Shown: piece after piece, positions 49,281 through 61,177 of the stretch
Position numbering within the stretch: the first letter of the stretch is position 1
How the letters are laid out: every line of letters begins with the position of its first letter
The notes under the pieces: model-generated
Databases searched by the model: none
The model's input: only the letters and a program-made list of their open reading frames with translations
What the model was told of the DNA's origin: nothing
Position numbers and translations under genes: made by a program
From: Sphagnum magellanicum
Lineage: Eukaryota > Streptophyta > Sphagnopsida > Sphagnales > Sphagnaceae
DNA: 64,000 bases
Assembly (NCBI GenBank): GCA_021904315.1
Contig: CM038914.1
Coordinates: 6,262,001-6,326,000 of the forward strand
Direction of reading: 5' to 3'

Positions 49281-50138
49281 GGCAAAAAACAGGCTAAAAA
49301 TCAGACTAACTTAGATGAGAACCTGAGTAGCAACCAGTTACCAATTAAAAAAAACTAGAAGCCGAATTTCAGTCCTAGATCACACAAGGCAGTATTGCAG
49401 CAAAGCACCTAGAAAGCTCATTTTATGTGTGAGAAGTTGAAGAGAAGAGATATTGCTAAAGAAGGATGGGATGCCAAGAAAGACTCGGAATTAAGGTTGG
49501 TCTTAAATTTAGGCCAGTATGTTGGAACTTGGCATACCGTTTCTCTTTGTGCTGTTCTCTAGTTTTCCTAATTTTCCTCTGGCATATGGAAGGCTTTTGG
49601 TTGAGGATCAGGGGCTTAAAACATGTTCTTGAATGTGCCACTTGCTCTTGAGAGCTGTTGCGCATGACTCTGAACTGGTCATTGGCTTTGTCCATACTGT
49701 GTAAGCACACTTCCGGTTCTTACCAAAGACCCGGCTGTATTTCTTACAGATGCCAGTATAGTTTTACACTTGAGATTGCATCTACAGAATTTTCCTCAAT
49801 AACAAACTTACTATTGCCACCACAGTTCCAACTTTCTCTACAGGCAGTAATCTAGCAAAACACACAGCAATGGGCCCTTTAGGCTGTGCAATCCATTAGC
49901 AAGACTGGAGAAAATAATGCAGAGGTTGAATTCATGGTGGCATCCAGAAATACTACTATACAGATCTAAGGTTGTAATGTGTGGCCCATTTCCCAATTCA
50001 CAGATAGTTGCACCCTTTTCACAGGTATTTGCAGCCTGATGTGATGGAGAACTAGAGCATTTTCCAACTTTTGCGCTCCATGTCATTTACGGGTTTACAA
50101 GGAAAAGCTATGAAAAAGGAGCCTGATGGACTCACATG
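49281..50138. other. intergenic / 3' flank of the WD40 gene
   Basis: Short frames without domains; likely includes the 3' UTR of the minus-strand WD40 gene. Confidence 0.45.
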
Positions 50139-53100
50139 TCAATCAGTTACATGTCTTGGAGTCCAAATTTTGACAAGGAAATCAGCAGAGCAAGTGGCAA
50201 GAATGGGATCAATAGGATGGAATGTAGCACCACATACACGGTCACCATGACCCTCCAGTCGTTGCACCAGCTCTGCAGTTCCCTGCCCCCCACAACCCAC
50301 CTTGCAGGCTCAACAAAAGACCTTGAAAAGTTTCATGGGAAAAAACTGGACAAAGAGATGAAGGGAGCAGATTGTCACGAAGGCAAATTATCAAAGGTGG
50401 GAATCCTGACAACTTGGGAGTTCTTTCTGAGAAATAGCTATTCTACATCAGCCCTGATGCAAAACCCTGAACAGGAATTCTGCATCTAAGGACTATCATA
50501 AACGTTTGGTTTTCTTCAGTTCGTCAAATTGACAAAACCAAGCACAAATGCAGACTCGTTCACCACTGCAGGAATTCATCTTCAGGGATTATGATTTGCA
50601 TGAGAAAAGAAAAATCTAAAGACCCTGTATCCCTTAAGACATCTAGATTTAATTTGTGAGTGGAGAGAGACTCACAGATGGGCCGCTGACATCAAAGATG
50701 TATGCATAATTGTCAGCACTACCAGTAGCAAGGAGCAAAGCATCATGGACAGTTGGATCCTGGAAGGAGCTGTAGACAAAACATTTTGGCCCAAAGATCA
50801 GTGGCTGGCATTGATAAATGGCTTGATGAAAGAGATGGTGTTGAGCATTGATATATGACTCCGCACTCTACAAGGATGGCACTTACATCAATTCTGGGCT
50901 GCGTGGTCTGTAGTCCCCACTGGTGGGATGCCCATCATTTTGTTTCGGCCATCGTCTCCTCACAGCTTGTTGGTCTGAATCCTCACAGACCACACTATCA
51001 TAAATTTGTAATTGATGGAATACCACCTATCTTTGATGAAATCAAAGCACAGCAGAATATTCAGTTTCTAAGGACCAATTTCATAAGAATTTTGATGGAC
51101 AATGCATGATGTGCTATGTCATTGCCTATCAGTTAGCCAGAAACTATGGTTCTGCGCATTTGGCACAGTTGCATGCAGAGAGGTCAAGGTCAATGTGGGC
51201 TTACAGTCATGGCCTTGAAACAAGGAACTTTTAATAGGCCAATTCTTGGTGCGGGTGCCATTGATTGCATGCACTAACTGCAAGCTTCCCAGTCGCAACT
51301 GGGGGTGATCGGTGATGCAAAATTTGTCATACACTCTCAAGACTGATGATCCCCCACACACCCACCCACACCATCTTGTTGTCAAATCAAGATGCCCTGC
51401 TCTCATCTACCTATCAGAAACCAGTCAGACACATGAATTTGAGGAAGACTTTCCTTATCACCTAGCTCTTTGAGCATGCTAACGTCTGAGGAGGTTCTAA
51501 CCATGTTTGGAAACATCCAGAACTCAAAAGAGAAATCTTACATTATCCAACTTCACACTGCTGGATCATTTCACTTGACAGGGAAGATCATGTAGACAGC
51601 TCAATCAGAGGGTATAGAAAAAGGAGAAACTGTACCATTATCAGAACTGTTGACTGCCATATGAACGCCTTGTTCATTAGCTGCTGCACCCATCATCCCA
51701 TCATTATCAGAACTAAATTGGTTTTTCCAGAGGCTCCACAAACTGTCCACCCATCCTTGCTAACAGACAACCATCCTTCTGTGGCTTTAGTACACATACA
51801 GAGACCATGAGGATGTCCATAACAATCCAATTTCCTTGCAGAGAAACCATCCCACATGACGTAGTCTACATGGCAAAAAATGCTGGGTTTCTGGAACATG
51901 AGTATCTATGTCTAAAACATGACCCCATTGGAGCCTCTGGGGCCCCACCTTATTACACAACAAGTAATCTTAGTGAGCATGCAGCAAATAACTCTATTGA
52001 AGAAGAGGGTGGCTTCTATCTCTGGTTTTTAGGTCATCTTGATGAAGACAAAAAAATGGCATTCTGCAGTGACTGTGCCACAAAAGTACAGCTAAAGGTG
52101 TGAATTGAGGCGTGAAAAGGGAGAATACCATCAGGAGGAGCAGATGTGCTGAGAGAAGTAATAGGTTTATGACCCTCTTCATTAAAAAGAGTCTCAACAC
52201 AGGCCCGTGTTCGCAAGTCCCACAGCTTCATGGCTCCATGTGAGTCCCCTGACAGACATGCAATACCATTCCGGCACACTACTAATGCACTCATTTTGGC
52301 ATCACCACTTAGCAGCATAGTGACACCCCCTGATCTGTGGACCCGTCGATCCAACACATAAATGTTTTTTGAGGTACTCCCCGCCAAGAACACATCATTG
52401 TCTGGACATATCAAACCCAGCTCTTCTCAGTCAACTCAATCATCAGGAAGATTGACAAACAATACAGGACATTGTGTGAAAACAAATACACAATGTATCA
52501 GAAGTAGATATCTTCTTCAACTTGCTTCTGTTAATTTTCTTGCAGCATACAGGGAAGGATGCCAAGACCTGCAGGATTGAAACGGACAGCCTGAATAAAG
52601 CCTTGCAACTCGCTGTATGAGTGCACTACTTTGCCTGCAGCCAAGTCCCACTCCTTAACACAATGGTCAAACCCTCCCGATAACAGCAAGGTGCCATCAT
52701 TTGACCAATCCACATCTGCCACATTCTGCTGATGCTCCTGAAAGCACTGTACCTGAATGCACCAATCAAACCAGTTACTCCTCTCCTCTTCTCCTTCATT
52801 CTTCTCCTTACTGATTATAACTTAGAAACAAAAAACTGGACAATACTTAAGACTTAACAAGATGATCCAAACAGTTGGAACTAGGGTATGTGAAGAGGTA
52901 GAAGTTAGCATTGAAACAGACTGCACAAATATTTTTTCCCCATTGGGGTGGATACCAATTAACTGCTCAAAGACTGAGTGAGCAAATAAATGTGTGAGAC
53001 AAAGGAAAAGAAAACAGGGGGAAAAGGATTCGTTTCCCAACCTCGCGTTGAGTTTGAACATCCCAAATACGGACGCTTTGATCAAATGATCCAGATGCCA

Positions 53101-54725
53101 ATAGATTGCTCAATCTGCAAAATTGGGCAGCATACACTGGTCCCGTATGGCCCTGTCAAGTTCCAATTATTTACCATCAGTATGGCATTCCTCATGCACC
53201 TCCTCCTCATTCAGAACTGGACCTTCCTTTCCCCTTGCTGCCAATGGTTAACTGAATTGGAGTAGAATGTTCAGGGAATGCTTTGATTATTCCTCTCAAT
53301 CAAAATCTAGATACAAACTGACTAACAAACCCTTTGAACTCCCTTTTCATGTGAGTCACAAAGAGAAGAATTGTGTAAAGATGATCATGGGCCAACAAAT
53401 GAACCTTGAGATCAAAAGAGTGATAAAATTGACGACTGTCCGCCTTGCGTTTTGGCTTTGAGCCAGCAACTCCTGAAAGTCACAAACCCATCATGATCAT
53501 GGTGATGTGCTTTGATATGCAAAGTGCAGCAGTAGCAGCTGCAGCAATTAAAATTGCTGATGCTGTGTTTTCATATTGAAAAACCCTAGAAAAACATGCA
53601 GCATGACAATCCATATCCTCACACATACTTGTATAACATTATTATCCCTCTTGCTGTACATGCAGGGGGCAAACTGCTCTTCTTCTTCTTCTTCACATAC
53701 TTGCAGAAAAGGCATGAAGTAACAAAAGGCACACAGAAAAACACAAATATGAAAGGAATGCACAATCAAAGAATGAAGTCACAATTAATGCTCACAAAAA
53801 TCACAAAGACAATGCACAGCAAAAGAATGAAGCAACAAGGGCACAGAAAACAAACAAGGGTATTTAAAAAGCATGAAGTAACAAGAAGGCAAACAAACAC
53901 AAGAAGACAATGCGGCACGGCACAACAAAAGCATGAAGTAACAACAAGAAGGCCACAGAGAAAACAAAAAAAGACAAAAGCAATGTGGGAATGATAATGA
54001 TGATGATGGAAAGCATGTCTTACAAAAGCAGCCAATTTTCTTCAAAACCCTTTCTTTTGTTGAGGTGTTTCTGGAAGACTGAGAACGGAAAAATGGAGAG
54101 AAGAAGAAGAAAGGTTGTGAAAACTGAAGGTTGCAGAAACTTTTGTTGTTACCTGTGAGACCAACTTTCTGCAAGCCATGATGATCAGGTACATGATGAT
54201 GCACAGTTTCTGGAAGAAGAATCTCTGGCAGAAGAGAAGAAGAAGAAGAGCTGCTCTCAGGGTTGATGATATTGTCAATGTCGAATGGTTTTGCCGTCCT
54301 TCCAAGTTGCTCTATGCATGCACCATGCCTGCAGCAGCACAGAAAGAGAAGAAGAAGATGATGATGATGTTGATGAGATTCAGCACATTCCTAATTCTGA
54401 AAAAAACCATTTTGAAGATGCGTGTTCTTGTTCTACTGCTTCTTCTTGCATGAAACATGCGTGACGGAAGATCTGCAATTTTCGCAGACGAAGAAGGAGG
54501 TGGAGGAATTGAGAGAGAGAGATCCATGCGGTACCTGACACTGAGGTCATAGACGGCCTTCTTGAGGCCGCGATTCTCCTTCTCCAGCTGGTCCAGGCGC
54601 TGCTTCAGCTGCTTGTTCTCCTTGAGAACCAGATCGAGGTTGGATTTGTAGTATCCTTCGGATCCCGACGTGTTGATGCCGACGCTGGAGAGCGACAGTC
54701 GCGACGACGGTGCAGCTGTTGCCAT
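50139..54725 (-). CDS. coiled-coil plus WD40-repeat protein, multi-exon
   Basis: Exon 1 (54725-54535) starts MATAAPSSRLSLSSVGINTS and encodes a coiled coil (LVLKENKQLKQRLDQLEKE). WD40 exons with matching phases follow: 53472-53405; 53152-53042 (GHTGPVYAAQFC, SGSFDQSVRIWD); 52752-52569 (VADVDWSNDGTLLLSGGFD, VKEWDLAAGK); 52401-52129 (FLAGSTSKNIYVLDRR, SGDSHGAMKLWDLRTR); 51683-51636; 51342-51205 (VLRVYD, NWPIKSSLF); 50769-50676 (LLATGSADNYAYIFDVSG); and 50282-50139 (RLEGHGDRVCGATFHP, CSADFLVKIW), ending in TGA. One exon between 54535 and 53472 and one between 51205 and 50769 were not resolved; 50970-50870 is a candidate for the second. About seven blades are present. WD40 proteins are scaffolds; partner and pathway are not evident. 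The coiled coil plus propeller recalls ATG16, but the sequence does not let me claim it. Confidence 0.8.
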
Positions 54726-54774
54726 TGTTCTTGTTCTTCTACTTCATGCTCTTCAAACCCCCCCCGCCCTCTCT

Positions 54775-54915
54775 CTCTCTCTCTCCTCTGTCTCTGGACT
54801 TGTCTCTGTCTCTCTCCCGACTCCTCCCTCTCTTTCCCGTCGCTACTCTGTCTCTGGACTTGTCCCTGTCTCTCTCCCGACTCCTCCCTCTCTTTCCCGA
54901 CGCTTCTCTCTGTCT
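54775..54915 (-). repeat. CT/GA-rich 5' leader with a tandem duplication of about 63 bp
   Basis: CTCTGTCTCTGGACTTGTC through CTCTCTTTCCCG occurs twice (from about 54787 and 54848). On the WD40 gene's strand this is GA-rich and lies within 200 bases upstream of its ATG, so it is probably leader or core promoter. Confidence 0.75.
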
Positions 54916-57235
54916 CTGTCTCAAACAAAAGCATACGGACGGATGCCGAACAAGCTCTGCATTCCTAAGGAGCACTTGCATTTCTACCGCTTGCTGTTTC
55001 GCAACTGCAATTCTTCCATCGAACTGACTGTGGGGCATCCGCGCAGAGATGATCAACTTTCATACAAGATGGAGAATCCGGAAGAGCGCCCCTGGTTACT
55101 GAACCGCGAAAGGAAGGAGGGTGTGCCGATTGTCGATGCAGATCCAGAAGAGCGGCCGCAGATCTGCAGAAATAATAAGTACGCAATCTAATGTGCGCAA
55201 TGCATACTCTTCTGCCAAGAAAAAGCCTTCTTCTTCTTCTTCTTCTGCTTCCCCTAGGTTCCGCTGTTTGCAGCAGTGTTTCCAAAGCTACTGTTTCCAG
55301 TGGAATAAATGTGAGATTGATCCCTGAGCTGCTCATCACATTCTCAGAGAGACTTTGACAGCAGAGTTGTGATGAAGGCAAAGTTATTAGGGATGTAGAA
55401 ATATGTCTCTGATGGTCAAAAGCAGCAGAGATTCCACTGTTTTGGGTGGCAGAAGAACTCAAGATGGATGCCAAAGAGGATGGAGATGTGTTTCTGATGG
55501 TGGTCTTGCACTTTTTTGTTTGATTATAAGAGAGCAGATGTTCTCAGATTTTTTTTATGCCAGAAAACTCAAGCTTTTGCTTTGCTCTCCTTTCATTGAA
55601 GAAAAGTGAGGGAGCCTCAGGAAGCACTGATGTCCAGAAGAGTTATTATGTCATGAAGATTGATGGGAAAACGTGAATGATTTTTCCATTGCAGATGTCC
55701 TACTTGGGTCTTGCAGATTGATTGTGGTGAATGTGGAACACCCACCACCTGCATCTGCCTCACATGGTTGCTCTCCACCATTCTTTGAATTCGCGGACTG
55801 GACAGTAGCAGGATGAGATCATGGACATACCCCAGTCGTGGCAAAGCATGCACCAGGGAGTGATGCTCTTGACTGAGAACCACTGAGGGCTGGAAGTGTT
55901 GGATATCTGAGCAAATCCAGCAACACATCGGCTCAATCAATGGTACACCCATCATCTCCACCACCATCACCCTCAGTGTCACCACTGCAACAAAATCATT
56001 CAAGTCTGCAACTTTGCTTCAAATGTATGCTGCAATGGAGGATCAGTTTCTTTTGTAACCATGGCAATCAGTCAAACCTGCATAATTCTGCTGCAGCAGA
56101 TGTAGCAATCAGATTATAAGTTTTTTCAATAACCCGAGGCCAGCAGCAGCAGAAGGCCACCTTTTTCTTCCTACCATTGACAAAGTGCACCTCCTACAGA
56201 AGCTTCAGGTATGTTGTATATTCAAGCTCCCATGTTTTCAAAGAGATATGAATATGAAAACAACTGACTTGTAGAACAACAAAAAGTCTGATTATATACA
56301 TACTAATACATTTGAAGTTCAACAGCCAAAGGATTGTTCTTGAGCAAGTAAAGAAGCAGTACAGAACCCACTGTGCATGCATGGACCCACCTATTAACTT
56401 GATTAGCAATTGCATGTTCATAGGAAACCGGTGATACAACTCAAATTTGGTAGGTACCCTTGGAAGGCAGGATATTTGAGCACTGAGGAATCTCCAGCAA
56501 GTAAAAGTTGAGAAGGTAGCATTACAATACAGAAAAATGCAACTTATTTGCAAATATTAACCAGAGAATTAGTGATGGAGTGATCCACATGGGAAATTAA
56601 CCCTCAACAATGTTAGTGACCAATACCCAAATGAAATTGTAGAAATTGTAGTTTCACTCTAATCATTTTCCTTGTTATACACTATGAACAAGCCAAGTTG
56701 ATTCAGGTATGCGCTCCTCATATAAGTAGCTTAGACATTACAGTTTCTGATTGTTCTGCTATAGTTCTCAGCATGAGCTGTGCTCTAATGGATGACCAGC
56801 ATCAACCACCTATTGTTAAGCTCTGGTCCTCAAGCATGATCACTCTAGTGGGTGACCAAAGTGGAACTTATTTCTGCCTTAGAATTCCCTCATTCTTCTA
56901 GTATATAGATAGGATACCTTGCTGTACAATTTGTATTATTTCTTTGGTACTCAGAATGTTTAGAGGTAGATCACTAAGCTGCTCATAACAAAACATGAAG
57001 TAGGCAGCTACAAAAAGAGGAGAAAACTAATAACATCAGCTGATACTATTGCCTCATTTAACAAATCCCTGGTCTAAAAGTCCACACCTATGCACTAACC
57101 CATGTCATCAAATGTGTTGTGGAAAGTGTTGCAAGGACAGAAACCTGAGCAGCAGTATATATGGACTGAGATCTGATTGCTGTAGATACTTTCAGCAGCA
57201 AAAGAATTCATACTTTTAATGGGGAAGACGAGCTT
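54916..57235. other. intergenic between two minus-strand genes; no gene recognised
   Basis: 54920-55260 is GC-richer and has frames on both strands (to 55191 + and 54965-55474 -) without a known domain; it is likely promoter. 55617-56003 (-) is a 128-codon frame I do not recognise. The rest is probably 3' flank of the RopGEF gene. Confidence 0.4.
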
Positions 57236-60200
57236 TTAGTCTCGACTGGGTGGGCTGTGCAAAGCATTGCTGTTTTCAAGTTTGCCTGCATAACTCCATA
57301 TGTGGGTGGTTGTTATTGCATCTGGAGGGATTTTCAACAAATCTTCTGGTTCTTTTTGTTGCTTCACCTCTGCCTTGAGCTTCTGAGCAGATAGCAAATC
57401 CACCAAGACTTGGGTAAGCTGTGGTTCTTGTATGAAGATTGTCCCTTCTGGATTGACATGTGGTGACTTCTTTGGTATCAGGTTTGAGTTTGGAGAAGGT
57501 GATGTACTTGGAGACACAAAAGGGGTAATGGTATGAGTAGGAGTAGCAACAGTTGGTAATTGCGGAGTCTTATAAGATCCACTTTTGGTCCTCTTTGGGT
57601 GGCAGGTTGCAGCTTTTTTCGCTGATGGCTGATGAACAACTAGTGGAAGAGTTGACATCCTGACAAGGTCATCAGCATATATAACATCATCAATGCGGGA
57701 AATGATGGTAGATGCCAAGCTTTCCAACACACGTGAGTAGCTCTCCAGTATTGATTGCCCTACGTCCTGCAGTCAATTGCAGAAAAACCTTGTTCAGTGA
57801 TTGGACTCCCTCTACTCTACCATAGAGGTCACAATGTGGAAAACACCACATTTAACATGCATCAGAAGAACTTCCTTCACCAGGACGCCACTAACTGTAT
57901 CTTCAGGGTGAACTACAGAAGCACAGATGGATATATATACAACATGATATGGCCAGCTACCACACTATGTAAAATGTCAATTGGACAAGGGAGTCAGATG
58001 TGTCAGCAGATGGCATACTTGAGTACATCTATCTTATCTGAAGAAAATGAAAAGCAAATTCATACTCGGCCAATCAAGTGATCAGGGATCAGACAGAGCA
58101 AGCCATTTGTACTGGAGGAACTCCTGGTTCAATGCCACTTTACCTTGTTGTATTGTATCTTGTTCACATCTAAAGCAGTCTGTGTCAAGCCTGGGAACCG
58201 CTGTTTCAAGCAGCGGAGCAAACTCTCTGCTCTATTAGCAATCTGCTCCTGCTTGTTCTCATCTGCAATGGAGTCTTTCATCATGACCCAAGAGGATTTG
58301 GATGCCAGATTTGACTGCTTTGTCTGAATCTTCCGTTGCCATACATGGATTGCTGCCTCTAACCGATCTGCTATTTCCAATTTACTGTGTTCGCTGGAGA
58401 GATCTAATGTAGACAGGAGCTGTGTGGCTGAGAAATTCTCCATTGATAGTCCTCTGTATAGAGCATCCCCAAGGCTTACCTTTGCACTCTGTGTACAAGA
58501 TACACAGTAAAAAAATCAGCCAATTTATCCACTGTATTGTAAGTAGTTTCAAATGCTGGTTAAAGACCCATGATGTCTCCAACTTCTAACTATCCACTGT
58601 CTATGAAGTCACAAGTGCAACTGCAAATCAAGGGAAAATACTCAGCACAAGTAATGTGTGAGAACTTTGTCTGTAAAAATGGGTCAGAAGAAAGCCTACT
58701 TTTGGAAGGGAGTCCCAGTAGACTTGAGGGACCTCCATCTCAGACAAGACCTGCTCATTGATGGACATGGCTGCTTTAAGTATTTGGTTCATGCACTCCC
58801 GTTGATGTTGCAACTGTCTTCTTGCCTTGTCAGACAATCCATTGACTGGTACTTTTGGAGTTGGCAGCCACCACTTCTCTTCTTGTCGTCTAAAAGAGAG
58901 CTTTGGACCACCCAGGTTATCTTTCTCAGCTATTACAATGCCCCGATCCACATACCAGAACTCTGTCATGCAGTAGTCATCCAGTGAATCCTGTAGCAAA
59001 ACACACTCTCAAACCAAATCACAAAAAAATGACAAACAATTACCACAACCAAAATTCTTATTGGGTTAAGTCCTAGATCCCAACTTGCAATCAGGATCTT
59101 GGGGGAATGGAAAATCTCATGACTTTTGTGTGTACTCCAAGTGCACACAAAGTAACTAGTGTTGGGCAGGTACCAGGCTAGAACTCTGGTGCATAGATTG
59201 ATACTGGCCCTGGTATCAAAGACCGACCAGACTGGTATGACCTGAGGCAACACCAGCCTCGTACTAGTTCCTGCCTGGTGGGGACATGAGGTTATATGAG
59301 CCTTGTACCAGTAGCTAACTGGTAGGGACCTAAGGTAATACCAGCTTTGTACCAGGGCTGTACCAGTCTCAATACCAGGTATCTAATTGCCTTATACCAG
59401 CCAAAAGTCAGCCTTGGACCCTGATACCAGGTCTAAGATCCAGTAGGTACCAGTGCCAGCTGGTATGTTTGATACCTGCCCACCACTGAAAATTACATTT
59501 GCTACTCCATTTCCAACAAAGCTGCAAAAGTTGTAGAATTGAGTTGTGACATTACCAATAGCATGGTATCCAATGTGCGCAAGGCTGGAAGATTTATGTG
59601 AAGATCCGAGCGGGGCTGGCTCACCATCACCTACATCAAAATCATCGATGGTGCTCATAAGATCAAAACAATGCTACAGTGGGCGACACAGGAGGAGCTG
59701 GGAGGGGTGGCAGAGAGCCCTGCATGTACTTACTACCAATAGCAGGACCTGGTATAATATTGAGATGTGTTGGTAGGTCCTTACTTCCAAGGTTGTACCA
59801 TCAGGGAAAGTTTGCCATGAAGGGACAAACTCAACAATGTAGTCACTGACTGAAAGAAGCCACTCCATTTCCATCCTCCATCTCATTTTCCAATCATCAG
59901 CAAGTGGTTCTAACCTCCAGAGTTCACGGAAAAGGGAAGCTGCCAGCACCACAACAACAAAAAAAATACTTTCTGAAACATCAACAATATATCTTATAGA
60001 GAGATCAGATGGATTTAATGATGCCTGATCAACACAACCTGATTGAATGTGCTATTTGCAGACATATGTTAGTGGTAATGACTGGGCCAGCTGGGGGTCA
60101 AATGCAAGTGCTGCACTCCATTCATCAAGAGGTCAAACAGGAAAATGCACTGCACATAAATCCAAGGGAACTTGCAGTTGCCACCAGTTACTCAAAACTG

Positions 60201-61177
60201 AGTAAAATTCTGACCTATAACATCACATCCACTTGATGACATTTGCATCTAGGCATTCTACATGCAACTGATGGTGGGGGGCAGCACAGTAGTCTGATGA
60301 GTACAACAGGGCAGTGGTAAAGATTAGCATAAATCAAATAGAGATGCCAATAGAAAGACATAGAACCTGAGAGATTTGTAATGGCATTAGAGATGGCTAA
60401 GGCTGTACAGACTCCTTTAGCACCACCAGACATGTCATCCCCAAGCAGCAGCTTTGCAAACCTTTCCTTCATCAACTCTACCTCTGCAGTAACAACAGTT
60501 GACAAAAAAAGACTTTACAGCACTCTTCCTTCAGGTAATTGCAACAAAAGATTTATAGATCTTCTTTCTCATCACCTCTCTTGCCTGCTGAGGTGCAGCT
60601 GTTACATATCTCATGCTTGCTCCAGACTAACATGAGCAGCAGCCAGTGAGCTGTGGCAACACAGGACTTACCATGGTCCAACAATCTAGTTTAAAAGGGA
60701 AAATGCATTACAGCAACAAACATGACCTTAAAAAAATTCCACCACCCTCCTGAACAAGGCTCTTTTCTACCCAGCACCCATGAACCGAAATCCCTGAAAG
60801 TTCCTACCTGAAAGTTCTGTTTGCCTTTTCTCCCGCTTCTCCTCCCACATGAATGGATGATCCCTGTTGAGTTCCAGCCGGAATGATGGAGAAGGCTCTC
60901 CACCCATGATGGGTTGATCATTGATTCTCCCAGTAGCAGGGTGCCAATCACCCAAAGGCAATGATGAGCCAGCTGAACTAGTGGCCACACACACAATATC
61001 CTCCCATTCTGTGATATTGTGCCTGAAGCTTATCTCACCATCTCCCAGCAGCATTTGCTCTGAGGCCAACCTGTTGACACTTACTGTGCTTGACCCATCT
61101 GTGCAGCTTGGCTGCTTGTATCGATAAGCAGCTGAAATTGGCAGGTTTCTGTGTAACTCGGATCTCATGCGACCCAT
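57236..61177 (-). CDS. ROPGEF: ROP guanine nucleotide exchange factor (PRONE domain), 7 coding exons
   Basis: Exons deduced from splice sites and phase: 61177-60808, 60483-60367, 59939-59785, 59630-59556, 58990-58700, 58488-58144 and 57766-57236. They sum to 1884 bases, or 627 residues, ending TAA. The PRONE domain covers about residues 124-485: [116 protein letters not shown] and [17 protein letters not shown] proteins are plant-specific GEFs that load GTP onto ROP/RAC GTPases at the plasma membrane, controlling polar growth. Variable N- and C-terminal tails normally regulate the catalytic core; here the C-tail (about 140 residues) is S/T/P-rich. The ATG follows an acceptor at 61183, so at least one upstream exon, probably leader, exists. 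Confidence 0.93.
59157..59488. mobile_element. hAT-type MITE in a RopGEF intron
   Basis: The left end TAGTGTTGGGCAGGTACCAG and the right end, on the other strand, CAGTGGTGGGCAGGTATCAA are imperfect inverted repeats of the CAGTG-TGGGC kind seen in hAT elements. The 8-bp flanks AAAGTAAC and AAAATTAC agree at 6 of 8 positions, as expected of an old hAT target duplication. The 332-bp interior is filled with GGTACCAG/CTGGTATC words in both orientations. It lies within the intron between exons 59630-59556 and 58990-58700 and does not disturb the inferred splicing. Confidence 0.75.

Noticed and set aside
53766-54305. minus-strand frames in the WD40 gene region
   Set aside because: Fall in probable intron with F/C/L-rich composition and no WD40 motifs.
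55617-56003. 128-codon minus-strand frame as a gene
   Set aside because: Balanced composition is suggestive, but there is no recognisable domain, start context or splice support.
59392-59658. 88-codon minus-strand frame in RopGEF
   Set aside because: The true exon (59630-59556) uses another frame, matching the PRONE motif [12 protein letters not shown].
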